Source: Pseudomonadota bacterium (GTDB lineage Bacteria; Pseudomonadota; Alphaproteobacteria; Acetobacterales; Acetobacteraceae). Taken from it: a stretch of 23,727 bases of DNA. The notes under the pieces are model-generated. The model was not told the origin of the DNA. It was given only the letters and a program-made list of their open reading frames with translations, and did no database searches. Positions 7,364 to 14,075 of the stretch are shown here, piece by piece. The translations under genes and the position numbers were made by a program. Every line of letters begins with the position of its first letter. Position 1 is the stretch's first letter. Location of the stretch: the NCBI GenBank assembly GCA_021808985.1, contig JAKBAQ010000014.1, positions 1 to 23,727 on the forward strand. The letters run 5' to 3'.

Positions 7364-8142
7364 CCCCCATGAACATCGAACCAAAATTCCTCACCCTTCC
7401 TGACATCGCGCCCGGCACCCCGCTGCTCTCGGTGGTGGTTCCCGTGCATAACGAGGCGGCGAACATCGCCCCGCTGATCAGCGCCATCAGCGCCGCGCTG
7501 CGCGGCATCGAGCATGAGATCGTCTATGTCGACGATGGCAGCACCGACGCCAGCCCGAAGATTCTGGCTGAAACCGCCGCCAGCCTGCCCACCCTGGTGC
7601 GCGTGCGCCACCGCAGCAGCTGCGGGCAGAGCGCCGCCGTCATCACCGGGGTGAAGAGCGCGCGCGGCATATTCATCGCCACGCTGGACGGCGATGGCCA
7701 GAACGACCCGGCTGACATCCCCGCCATGCTGGACGCCGCCCTCACCGCCGAGGCGCAAGGCCCGCGACCTGTGCTCATCGCGGGCCACCGCGTCAGCCGC
7801 AAGGATTCCGAGGCCAAGCGCTGGGGCTCGCGCATCGCCAACGCCGTGCGCGGCCGCCTGCTGCGCGACGGCACGCCCGACACCGGCTGCGGGCTGAAGC
7901 TCTTCCGCCGCGCCGCGTTTCTGGAGCTGCCGCATTTCGACCATATCCACCGCTTCCTGCCGGCGCTGTTCATCCGCGCGGGGGGGCATGTCGTCTCCGT
8001 GCCGGTGCGCCACCATCAGCGCACGCACGGCGCCTCGCACTACGGCACGTGGGACCGGCTGAAGGTCGGCATCGTGGACCTCTTCGGCGTCGCCTGGTTG
8101 CAACGCCGCTGGAAAGTGCCACATATTGATCCAACACCATGA
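7360..8142 (+). CDS. GT2 glycosyltransferase, dolichyl/polyprenyl-phosphate sugar synthase type
   Basis: A 260-residue soluble or peripheral GT-A enzyme. Motifs: VPVHNEAANI (27-36), nucleotide-sugar binding DDGSTD (58-63), metal-binding DGDGQND (110-116), DTGCGLKLFRR (174-184) and HRFLPALF (197-204), in the order seen in DPM1/ArnC/GtrB-like enzymes that move a sugar from UDP/GDP to a polyprenyl phosphate. There is no C-terminal pair of membrane helices as in GtrB, so it resembles the short DPM1 form. Sugar identity cannot be read from sequence. It overlaps the preceding OtnK-like stop and the following VTT start by 4 nt each (ATGA), implying coupled translation of all three genes. Confidence 0.88.
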   Translation: MTPMNIEPKFLTLPDIAPGTPLLSVVVPVHNEAANIAPLISAISAALRGIEHEIVYVDDGSTDASPKILAETAASLPTLVRVRHRSSCGQSAAVITGVKSARGIFIATLDGDGQNDPADIPAMLDAALTAEAQGPRPVLIAGHRVSRKDSEAKRWGSRIANAVRGRLLRDGTPDTGCGLKLFRRAAFLELPHFDHIHRFLPALFIRAGGHVVSVPVRHHQRTHGASHYGTWDRLKVGIVDLFGVAWLQRRWKVPHIDPTP

Positions 8143-8816
8143 GCGAGCGCATGCCCCGCAGCCCCACCGCCATCGCCGCCACCCGCGCCATCAAGCCCGC
8201 CCTGATGGCCGGCGGGATGATCGCTGTCGCCGCCGCGCTGCCGCTGCTGGGGGCTGCCTCGGCGCAGGTGGAGCTGGTGCATCTGGTGGCGCGCGGCGGG
8301 GTGCAGGGGCCGGCCATGTTCCTGCTCGCCGCCACCTTCCTCATCGCCATCGGCCTGCCGCGCCAGGTGCCCGCCTTCGTCGCGGGCTACGCCTTCGGCC
8401 CGTGGTATGGCACCGCCATCGCCCTGGTCGCGCAGGTGCTCGCCTGCAGCCTTGATTTCATCTGGGCGCGCGCCATCGGGCAGAATTTCATCCACCGCTA
8501 TTTCGGCAAGGCGCTGACCAGGATTGACTCCACCCTCTCCGCCCAGCCCTTCATCGCCACCCTCACCCTGCGGCTTATGCCGGTGGGCAGCAACATCCTG
8601 CTCAACCTGGCGGCGGGGCTCTCCTCCATCCCCGCCCTGCCCTTCCTCGCCGGCTCCGCGCTCGGCTTCATTCCGCAAACCCTGGTCTTCGCCGTGTTCG
8701 GCCAGGGCAGCGCGCCGAGCCATGCACACATGCTGCTGCTGGGCGGCGCCATGTTCGCCGCCTCCGCCGCGCTCGGCCTGCTGCTGCTGCGCCGCTCGCG
8801 CCAGAGCGCCAGCTAG
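8139..8816 (+). CDS. VTT-domain (TVP38/TMEM64, DedA-superfamily) membrane protein
   Basis: A 225-residue polytopic membrane protein with helices at about 21-40, 58-76, 88-108, 138-160, 168-190 and 197-217. VTT features: GYAFGPWYGT (83-92), re-entrant LTLRLMPVGSNILLN (141-155) with conserved R145, the AGLSSIP turn (159-165) and GFIPQTLVFAVFG (176-188). DedA-superfamily proteins include undecaprenyl-phosphate flippases and eukaryotic lipid scramblases; for TVP38 members the substrate is mostly unknown. Being the last gene of an operon with a polyprenyl-phosphate sugar synthase, it could move the glycolipid or recycle the carrier; this is inference. Its 3' end faces the convergent GT4 gene, with repeat copy 2 between. 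Confidence 0.88.
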   Translation: MSERMPRSPTAIAATRAIKPALMAGGMIAVAAALPLLGAASAQVELVHLVARGGVQGPAMFLLAATFLIAIGLPRQVPAFVAGYAFGPWYGTAIALVAQVLACSLDFIWARAIGQNFIHRYFGKALTRIDSTLSAQPFIATLTLRLMPVGSNILLNLAAGLSSIPALPFLAGSALGFIPQTLVFAVFGQGSAPSHAHMLLLGGAMFAASAALGLLLLRRSRQSAS

Positions 8817-8844
8817 CTCACCCGCCTGCCCGGCGCCAAGCGTG

Positions 8845-9001
8845 TGTTTTACACGTTTTATCTTATAAAAAATTGATATTATTAAAAATTTTTGCGGGGT
8901 TTGGGGCGCTTTTTATAAAAAGCGCCCCAAGATCCTGGCCCTTTTTTGCAAAAAAGGGCCAGACCCCAAAAAACTTTTGAAAATTATTCTCAATGTTTTT
9001 G
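8845..9001 (+). repeat. Structured intergenic repeat, copy 2 (157 bp, two hairpins)
   Basis: Direct copy of the element at 5950-6106. Hairpin 1 is a perfect palindrome at 8901-8930 (arm TTGGGGCGCTTTTTA), carrying the compensatory C-G pair where copy 1 has T-A. Hairpin 2 is a perfect 28-bp palindrome at 8935-8962 centred on GC. It fills most of the 199-nt gap between convergent stops (8816 plus, 9016 minus), so it could also serve as a two-way transcription block, though the T-runs sit in the hairpins and not after them. Confidence 0.95.
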
Positions 9002-9015
9002 ATTCAAAACAATCC

Positions 9016-10278
9016 CTAAGCGCCGGCGCCGCGATACAGCGCGAGGAACCCCGCCGTCATCGCCGCCGCCGTCGGCGGTGCTGAAATGCCGGCGGCCAGC
9101 CGCTCCCACAGCCCCTCCTCGGTGGCGGCGCGGCGCATGGTTTCAGCCAGGGCACGCGCATCGCCAAGCGCGAACAGCAGGCCGTCCACGCCATCGCTGA
9201 CGCGCTCGGCCGGAGCGCCGATGTTGGAGGCGATAACCGGGCGGCCGAATGTCCATGCCTCGGAAATGACCAGGCAGAACGCCTCCCACCAGAGCGAGGG
9301 CGCCAGGCACCAGTCAACCCGCGCCATGCGCGCCGCCAGCTGCTCGGGGTGGTACGCACCGTTATAAACCACGTTGCGCGCCGCCAGCGGGCGCGCCGCC
9401 TCCCCGGCGAGGAACGCCTCGATCCCGGCGCGGCAGGAGGGGGTGGCGAAATGCAGATTGTCGCCGTTTATCTCGACGATGAAATCCTCAAACCCCTCGG
9501 CCCGCAGCAGCGAGACCGCCTCCAGGATCAGCTGCACGCCCTTGGTGTCGACCAGCTGGCCGAAGAAGCCGAAGCGGTTGCGCCGCGCGCGCGGCGAAGC
9601 GGGCATTCGCGCCGGGGAGAGCGCCAGCCCGTTGCTCACATGCGCGAATTTTTCACGCGGCAGGCCCCAATCGGTGAAAAAATCGATCATGAAACGGCTG
9701 GGGGTGGTAAACACGTCCACCGCCTCCAAATGCCGCTTCATCCACATTTCGCGCATGAAATAATGCGCCGGCGGATGCGCGGGCAGGCACTGGTGGCAGC
9801 GCACGGCGGAGGCGCGGGTGCAGGGAGATTGATCGGTGAGCCGGCGCATCTGGCCGTCGGCGGCGCAGATGGTGAGGAACTCATGCGCGGTGAAGACGAT
9901 CCGCGCCCGCGGCAGCACCTGGCGGGTGAGGGTGATGAAATCGATCCCCAGGGTCATGAAATGGTGGAAATGCACGATATCGGGCCTGAGCTGGCGCAGG
10001 AACGCCGCGAAAGCCTCGGCCAGCGGCGCGCTGCCGCTTTTCTGCCAGTCATGGTCATAGTCCCGGCTGAGGAAGAGATACTCATCCGCCCTGCCGTCAA
10101 ACCCAGTAATCCGCGCGCCGCTCTTGCCCACGGCGGGCATCGCCGGGTCCACCGCGGCCAGCAGCACCGGCTCCACATCCGCCACCGCGCGCAGGCCCTT
10201 GAACAGCTCATACGCCACCTGCTGGCTGCCGCCGCGCACCAGCTCGGGATGATACATGCAGATCAGCAGCACCTTCAT
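9016..10278 (-). CDS. GT4-family glycosyltransferase (GT-B fold)
   Basis: A 420-residue cytoplasmic glycosyltransferase. N-terminal Rossmann half: MKVLLICMYHPELVRGGSQQ with the acceptor-side glycine loop GGS (16-18), HFHHF at 103-107 and TAHEF at 130-134. A cysteine cluster (C138, C153, C161, C164) resembles that in one branch of GT4 enzymes. C-terminal donor half: FFGQLVDTKGVQLILEA (238-254), then the E-x7-E motif with E332 and E340, followed by GRPVIASNIGAPAERV. It probably builds a lipopolysaccharide or exopolysaccharide chain; donor unknown. The start overlaps the upstream GT2-like stop by 4 nt, and GGAGG sits 8 nt before the ATG, within that gene's 3' end, so the pair is co-translated. 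Confidence 0.9.
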   Translation of the reverse strand: MKVLLICMYHPELVRGGSQQVAYELFKGLRAVADVEPVLLAAVDPAMPAVGKSGARITGFDGRADEYLFLSRDYDHDWQKSGSAPLAEAFAAFLRQLRPDIVHFHHFMTLGIDFITLTRQVLPRARIVFTAHEFLTICAADGQMRRLTDQSPCTRASAVRCHQCLPAHPPAHYFMREMWMKRHLEAVDVFTTPSRFMIDFFTDWGLPREKFAHVSNGLALSPARMPASPRARRNRFGFFGQLVDTKGVQLILEAVSLLRAEGFEDFIVEINGDNLHFATPSCRAGIEAFLAGEAARPLAARNVVYNGAYHPEQLAARMARVDWCLAPSLWWEAFCLVISEAWTFGRPVIASNIGAPAERVSDGVDGLLFALGDARALAETMRRAATEEGLWERLAAGISAPPTAAAMTAGFLALYRGAGA

Positions 10279-11915
10279 GGCGCATCCTCCCCGCCCAGGC
10301 CAGGATATGCGGGCGCCTCGCCCAGCAGGCCGTTTTGCGCCATCTCACGCCAGTTGCGGGTGAACAGCCAGCGGTTGATCACCATCCCCCCCTCATGCTG
10401 CGGCCGGCGCAGCGCGCCCATGCCCTCCATGTGCCAGAGCCCGGCATCATGCAGCCAGGGCAGGCGCCCGGCCTCGATGCTTTTCAGGCACAGATCCGCA
10501 TCCTCGTAATGGCTGAACACATAATCCTGGGTGAAGCCGCCGAGCTGCTCGAACCACGCCCGCTCCAGCGACATGAAGGCGCCGCTGACAGCGGGAACCG
10601 CCCGGGAGCCGCGATAAGCGCTGCCCGGCGGCGCGCCATTGCCGTAATGCGCCACGCGCAGAAGGCTGGTCTCGACCCTGCGGCGGCCGGAGAAGCCGGG
10701 CAGCGTATCCTCCTTAAAATACATGCCCGCATGCATCAGCGCGCCGTTATCATGATATAGCGGCGCGCCGAACAGCGCGCTGCGCTCGGGCGCCAGCGCC
10801 TCCACCAGGCTGGTATGGCGCAGCGCCCAGTCATCCCCGCGCGGCAGAACATCGGGGTTCATGAACAGCAGCCGGTCGGAGCCCGCATGTTGCGCCGCCG
10901 CGTTGTTGGCCGCGCTGAGCCCGGCATTGCCGTTGAGGATCAGCACGCTCATGTCCAGCCCGTAGATCAGCGCGCAGCGCCGGGCCTCCTGCAGCACCTG
11001 CTCGGCGATCCACGGGCTGTTGACCACGTAGATGAACTCATAATCGCGGATGCCCGGCAGTTTCGAGAACATGGCCTGCTGCAGGAACATGTATTCCGCC
11101 CTGCCATAGAGGCACACGATGATGGAGCCGCGATACGCCCCGCCGCCGGAGCCGAAACATTCCACATATGGCGCGTTCGCCGCGCGGCGGTTGAGCATTT
11201 TGTTGAAGTCGGCCATCTGCTCGCCGATCGCGGCGTCAATGGCGGCCACGGCCTCGAAATACGGGTTGCCGAAATATTTCGCCTGCGCCAGCGCGCTCAG
11301 CGCCACCTTGCGCATGTCATGGTCCTCGATCGTCTCGACCGTGACCATGAGGCTGATCTCCGCGCCCGATTTCAGCCGCGCCACCACGCTGCACACGCTG
11401 CCCTGCAGCCGCCGCGCGGCGAACAGAAAGCCGATGAACCCGTAAGGGTGGCGCACGGCGCTGGCCAGCGCGTCCTCGGTGTCGGGGCGGCGCTGGCGGG
11501 CCAGGTCTCGCCCATCCAGCGAGACCGACCAGGTGGAGAAATACAGATCCAGGCTCTCCAGCGGGTCGGCATAATCGTTCACCCAGCCGGTGACCAGAAG
11601 CGCGCCGGCATGCGAGAGCTTGACCGCGTCAACCGCCGCCGCCGGGGGCTTGGCCTGCTCGCGGCGGGTCTCTGGCTTGGCGGTGAGGATAACGCGCCCG
11701 CGCGCCACCCCTTGCGGCATCATGAAGGGCCTGCCCTCGGCGCGCCCATAACGCTCATAATGCTCGCGCCCGGAGCGAAAGCCGCCGCTGGCCACCGCCA
11801 GGCGCACATCGGGGTTCAGGCGGAGATAGGTCTCCTCATCGAACGCCACGGCGGCGCCCGCCTCCAGGCTCGCCGTCTCCCGCGCCGCCGCCGGATCGCC
11901 GGAATCCGCCATCAT
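10275..11915 (-). CDS. Large GT2-family glycosyltransferase with N-terminal NPDV-type module
   Basis: A 546-residue protein. Residues 25-63 form a small helical module (FDEETYLRLNPDVRLAV, then HYERYGRAEGRPF) that recurs in front of glycosyltransferases and in secreted proteins of Rhodospirillales. Residues ~100-230 are a beta-rich region I do not recognise. Residues ~262-500 are a GT2 GT-A domain: SIIVCLYGR (264-272), GNAGLSAANNAA (329-340), the metal site MNPDV (352-356), VSGAFMSL (443-450) and the catalytic-type HYEDADLCLKS (469-479), as in rhamnosyl/galactofuranosyl-type GT2 enzymes. Tandem ATGs at 11915/11912 follow a G-rich stretch; a further ATG at 11954 would add an arginine/glycine-rich stretch with no ribosome site. 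It is the first gene of the coupled pair with the GT4. Acceptor unknown, surface polysaccharide likely. Confidence 0.85.
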   Translation of the reverse strand: MMADSGDPAAARETASLEAGAAVAFDEETYLRLNPDVRLAVASGGFRSGREHYERYGRAEGRPFMMPQGVARGRVILTAKPETRREQAKPPAAAVDAVKLSHAGALLVTGWVNDYADPLESLDLYFSTWSVSLDGRDLARQRRPDTEDALASAVRHPYGFIGFLFAARRLQGSVCSVVARLKSGAEISLMVTVETIEDHDMRKVALSALAQAKYFGNPYFEAVAAIDAAIGEQMADFNKMLNRRAANAPYVECFGSGGGAYRGSIIVCLYGRAEYMFLQQAMFSKLPGIRDYEFIYVVNSPWIAEQVLQEARRCALIYGLDMSVLILNGNAGLSAANNAAAQHAGSDRLLFMNPDVLPRGDDWALRHTSLVEALAPERSALFGAPLYHDNGALMHAGMYFKEDTLPGFSGRRRVETSLLRVAHYGNGAPPGSAYRGSRAVPAVSGAFMSLERAWFEQLGGFTQDYVFSHYEDADLCLKSIEAGRLPWLHDAGLWHMEGMGALRRPQHEGGMVINRWLFTRNWREMAQNGLLGEAPAYPGLGGEDAP

Positions 11916-12038
11916 CCCCCCACCACCACGGCGCCGCGCGCAACGGCGGCACATGCGCGCAGATTACCTGCATATCCCGCGCGCTTACAAGAACGCCGCC
12001 GCCGCGCCGGGCGGCTCATCCGCAACGCAGCCAGCGAG

Positions 12039-12059
12039 CGGGGCGGCTCAGCCGCCCCG
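12039..12059. repeat. Perfect palindrome with the stop codon of the PCu(A)C-like gene in its loop
   Basis: CGGGGCGGC-TCA-GCCGCCCCG gives a 9-bp GC stem with a 3-nt loop; the loop is exactly the TGA stop (minus strand, 12048-12050). No T-run follows, so it could be a factor-assisted terminator or a 3'-end stabiliser rather than an intrinsic terminator. Confidence 0.45.
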
Positions 12060-12494
12060 TGGCGCGGGAATGCTGTTGAGATACACCGCAAGCTCCCCCG
12101 CCTGCTCAAAGGTGAGCGAGCACGGCACCACGCTGCCCATGGCGATGGGAAAATGCGTGCCTTGCAGAATCAGATGCGGCCCATCCGCCGCCAGGGTGAC
12201 ACGCTGCCCAGCCGGAATGGCCAGGCTTTGCAGCGCCTTGCCCTTGGCGTCCACCAGCGTCGTGGTGTCGGCGATCGGGCAGTCCCACCCGATAAGCACA
12301 TCGCCGCTGGCCGCGGTGTTGCGGATTTGTATGAACCCTTGAGTCGGCGCGCCGATTTTCTTGATCCGCCAAACCTCGCCATGATGGGCGCTCAGCGTGT
12401 CCTTGCCCGCCAGGGCGGCCGCCGGGGTGGCGAAAATAAGCGCCGCCAGCAGGGCGGATTTCAGCGAAGTCTTCATTGTTTCAGGCGCCTTCAT
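12048..12494 (-). CDS. Secreted PCu(A)C-like protein (copper chaperone family, ligands largely missing)
   Basis: A 148-residue protein with a signal peptide (MKTSLK, hydrophobic core, cleavage near ALA at 27-29). The mature part follows the periplasmic copper chaperone PCu(A)C fold: FIQIRNTAASGDVLIG (54-69), IPAGQRVTL (93-101), HLILQGTHFPI (107-117) and VPCSLTFEQAGELAV (123-137). PCu(A)C proteins deliver Cu(I) to cytochrome oxidase through an H-M-x10-M-x21-H-x-M site. Here the hairpin carrying the first ligands is shortened and lacks them, and H-x-M reads HLI. Two cysteines (C72, C125) remain. Copper delivery is therefore doubtful. The ATG at 12494 overlaps the GST stop (ATGA) and is preferred; ATG 12476 would give the more compact signal peptide and is a fair alternative. 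Confidence 0.72.
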   Translation of the reverse strand: MKAPETMKTSLKSALLAALIFATPAAALAGKDTLSAHHGEVWRIKKIGAPTQGFIQIRNTAASGDVLIGWDCPIADTTTLVDAKGKALQSLAIPAGQRVTLAADGPHLILQGTHFPIAMGSVVPCSLTFEQAGELAVYLNSIPAPRGG

Positions 12495-13147
12495 GCGAGG
12501 TTTTCAAATTTGTCGATCCGCCAGGCGGCGGGCTCACGCGCCGCCTCGTCATACCATTGGGCAACCAGCGGGTGCGCGCGCACGGCGGCGCAATAGGCGG
12601 CGGCGGCGGCGCTGAGCGGCGGCTGGTATATGAGCAAGCGCGCGGCCACGGGCGCGAACATCGCATCGGCGGCGTTGAAGACGGCGCCGAACAGATACGG
12701 GCCGGACGCCCCATAAGCCGCGCGCGTCTGCGCCCATAGCGCATCCACCCGCGCGATATCGGCGAGGCTCTCCGGATTCTGCCCGAGGCCGGGATAGCTG
12801 CGGCCCAGATTCATCGGCATCGCCAGCCGCAGCGCGCGGAAGCCGGCATGCATCTCCGCCGCGATGGCCCTGGCATGCGCGCGCGCGATGCGCTCCGCCG
12901 GCCACAGCGCCGGGCTGATCTCGGCGCAATATTCCGCGATGGCGAGGCTCTCCCACACCCGCGCGCCCTCATGCTCCAGATACGGCACCATGCCGCTGGG
13001 CGATGCCGCCTTCACCGCCGGGGTGTTGCCGCCGGCAAGCGGGATCACAACCTCCTCGGCCTCGATTCCCGCCAGCCGGACCATGAGCCAGCCGCGCAGC
13101 GACCATGACGAATAACGCCTTGTTCCCAGATAAAGTCTCGCCGCCAT
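12491..13147 (-). CDS. Glutathione S-transferase family protein
   Basis: A 218-residue cytoplasmic GST. Thioredoxin-like N-terminal domain: YSSWSLRGW (12-20) places the likely catalytic serine at S13/S14, cis-proline loop MVPYLEHEG (53-61), and glutathione gamma-glutamyl contact ESLAIAEY (66-73). The helical C-terminal domain holds the N-capping box region FNAADAMFAPV (157-167). It belongs to the serine-type group with the SSWSLR signature; substrate not predictable. The start at 13147 follows AGGAGGT 8 nt upstream, the best ribosome site in the window, so longer reading frames reaching to 13669 are rejected. Its stop overlaps the start of the PCu(A)C-like gene by 4 nt. Divergent from folP across 73 nt. 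Confidence 0.92.
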   Translation of the reverse strand: MAARLYLGTRRYSSWSLRGWLMVRLAGIEAEEVVIPLAGGNTPAVKAASPSGMVPYLEHEGARVWESLAIAEYCAEISPALWPAERIARAHARAIAAEMHAGFRALRLAMPMNLGRSYPGLGQNPESLADIARVDALWAQTRAAYGASGPYLFGAVFNAADAMFAPVAARLLIYQPPLSAAAAAYCAAVRAHPLVAQWYDEAAREPAAWRIDKFENLA

Positions 13148-13220
13148 TGCCCGCACCTCCTCTGCCGCCGCCGCGATAGCATGTTTTGGCCACCGCATCA
13201 GCCTATGATAACCAGCCCGC

Positions 13221-14075
13221 ATGAACCGCACACCCCCCCTCGCCTGGGCCGGCTTCCGGCTGAATCGCCCGCTCGTGATGGGCATCCTCAACCTCACGCC
13301 CGATTCCTTCTCCGATGGCGGCCTGCACGCCACGGCCAAGACCGCCATCGCCGCAGGCGTCGCCATGCTCGAAGCCGGGGCGGATATCATCGACATCGGC
13401 GGCGAAAGCACCCGCCCCGGCGCCGCGCCGGTCTCCGCCGCGCAGGAGATTGACCGCATCCTCCCCGCCATCAGCGCGCTCGCCGCCCAAGGCGCGGTCA
13501 TCTCGGTGGACACCCGCAACGCCGCCACCATGGAAGCGGCACTCGACGCCGGGGCGCGCATCCTCAACGATGTCTCCGGCCTCACGCATGACCCCGCCGC
13601 CCCCGCCCTGGCGGCCAAACGCGGCTGCCCCGTGATCATCATGCACGCACGCGGCACCCCCGCCACCATGAACGAGCAGGCCCGCTACGACGATGTGGCG
13701 AGCGAGGTGCTGGCCGAGCTGACCCAGCTGCGCGACGCCGCGCTGGCCGCCGGAATCGCGCCAGAGGCCATCGCGCTCGACCCCGGCCTCGGCTTCGCCA
13801 AACTCGGCGCGCAGAACCTCACCCTGCTGCGCGCCACCGCGCGCTTCGCCGCCCTTGGCCACCCGCTGCTCATCGGCCTGTCGCGCAAAAAATTCATCGG
13901 CGAATTCGGCGGCGAGCCCAACCCGGCCAAACGCGGGCCAGGGTCCATCGCCGCCGGGCTTTATGCCGTGGCCCAAGGGGCGCATATATTGCGGGTGCAT
14001 GACGTGCCGGAGACGGCGCAGGCCCTGCGCATCTGGCAAAACCTGACCGTGAGTGAGAATGAACCAAGTTTCTAA
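13221..14075 (+). CDS. folP: Dihydropteroate synthase
   Basis: Joins para-aminobenzoate to 6-hydroxymethyl-dihydropterin pyrophosphate in folate synthesis; the target of sulfonamides. The 284-residue TIM barrel shows the full motif set: MGILNLTPDSFSDGG (20-34), GGESTRPGA (60-68), ISVDTRN (94-100), LNDVSG (115-120), LDPGLGFAK (186-194), GLSRKKFIG (219-227) and RVHDV (258-262). Loop sequences look wild type (SRKKF present). It is first in a plus-strand operon; its last 17 nt overlap the start of glmM, an order also found in E. coli (folP-glmM). Confidence 0.97.
   Translation: MNRTPPLAWAGFRLNRPLVMGILNLTPDSFSDGGLHATAKTAIAAGVAMLEAGADIIDIGGESTRPGAAPVSAAQEIDRILPAISALAAQGAVISVDTRNAATMEAALDAGARILNDVSGLTHDPAAPALAAKRGCPVIIMHARGTPATMNEQARYDDVASEVLAELTQLRDAALAAGIAPEAIALDPGLGFAKLGAQNLTLLRATARFAALGHPLLIGLSRKKFIGEFGGEPNPAKRGPGSIAAGLYAVAQGAHILRVHDVPETAQALRIWQNLTVSENEPSF

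Noticed and set aside
8881..8970. Repeat hairpins as CRISPR repeats or tandem array
   Set aside because: Only two copies about 2.9 kb apart, no regular spacers and no cas genes.
9349..10509. 386-codon plus-strand open frame opposite the GT4 gene
   Set aside because: The minus-strand GT4 has all family motifs and a strong ribosome site; this frame has none.
10815..12596. 593-codon plus-strand open frame spanning the GT2-like and PCu(A)C-like genes
   Set aside because: It crosses two real genes and the gap between them on the other strand, and has arginine/histidine-rich low-information sequence without motifs.
12491..13669. GST gene extended to a 392-residue protein
   Set aside because: The extension would run antisense through the folP start and lacks domain character; the AGGAGGT ribosome site fixes the start at 13147.
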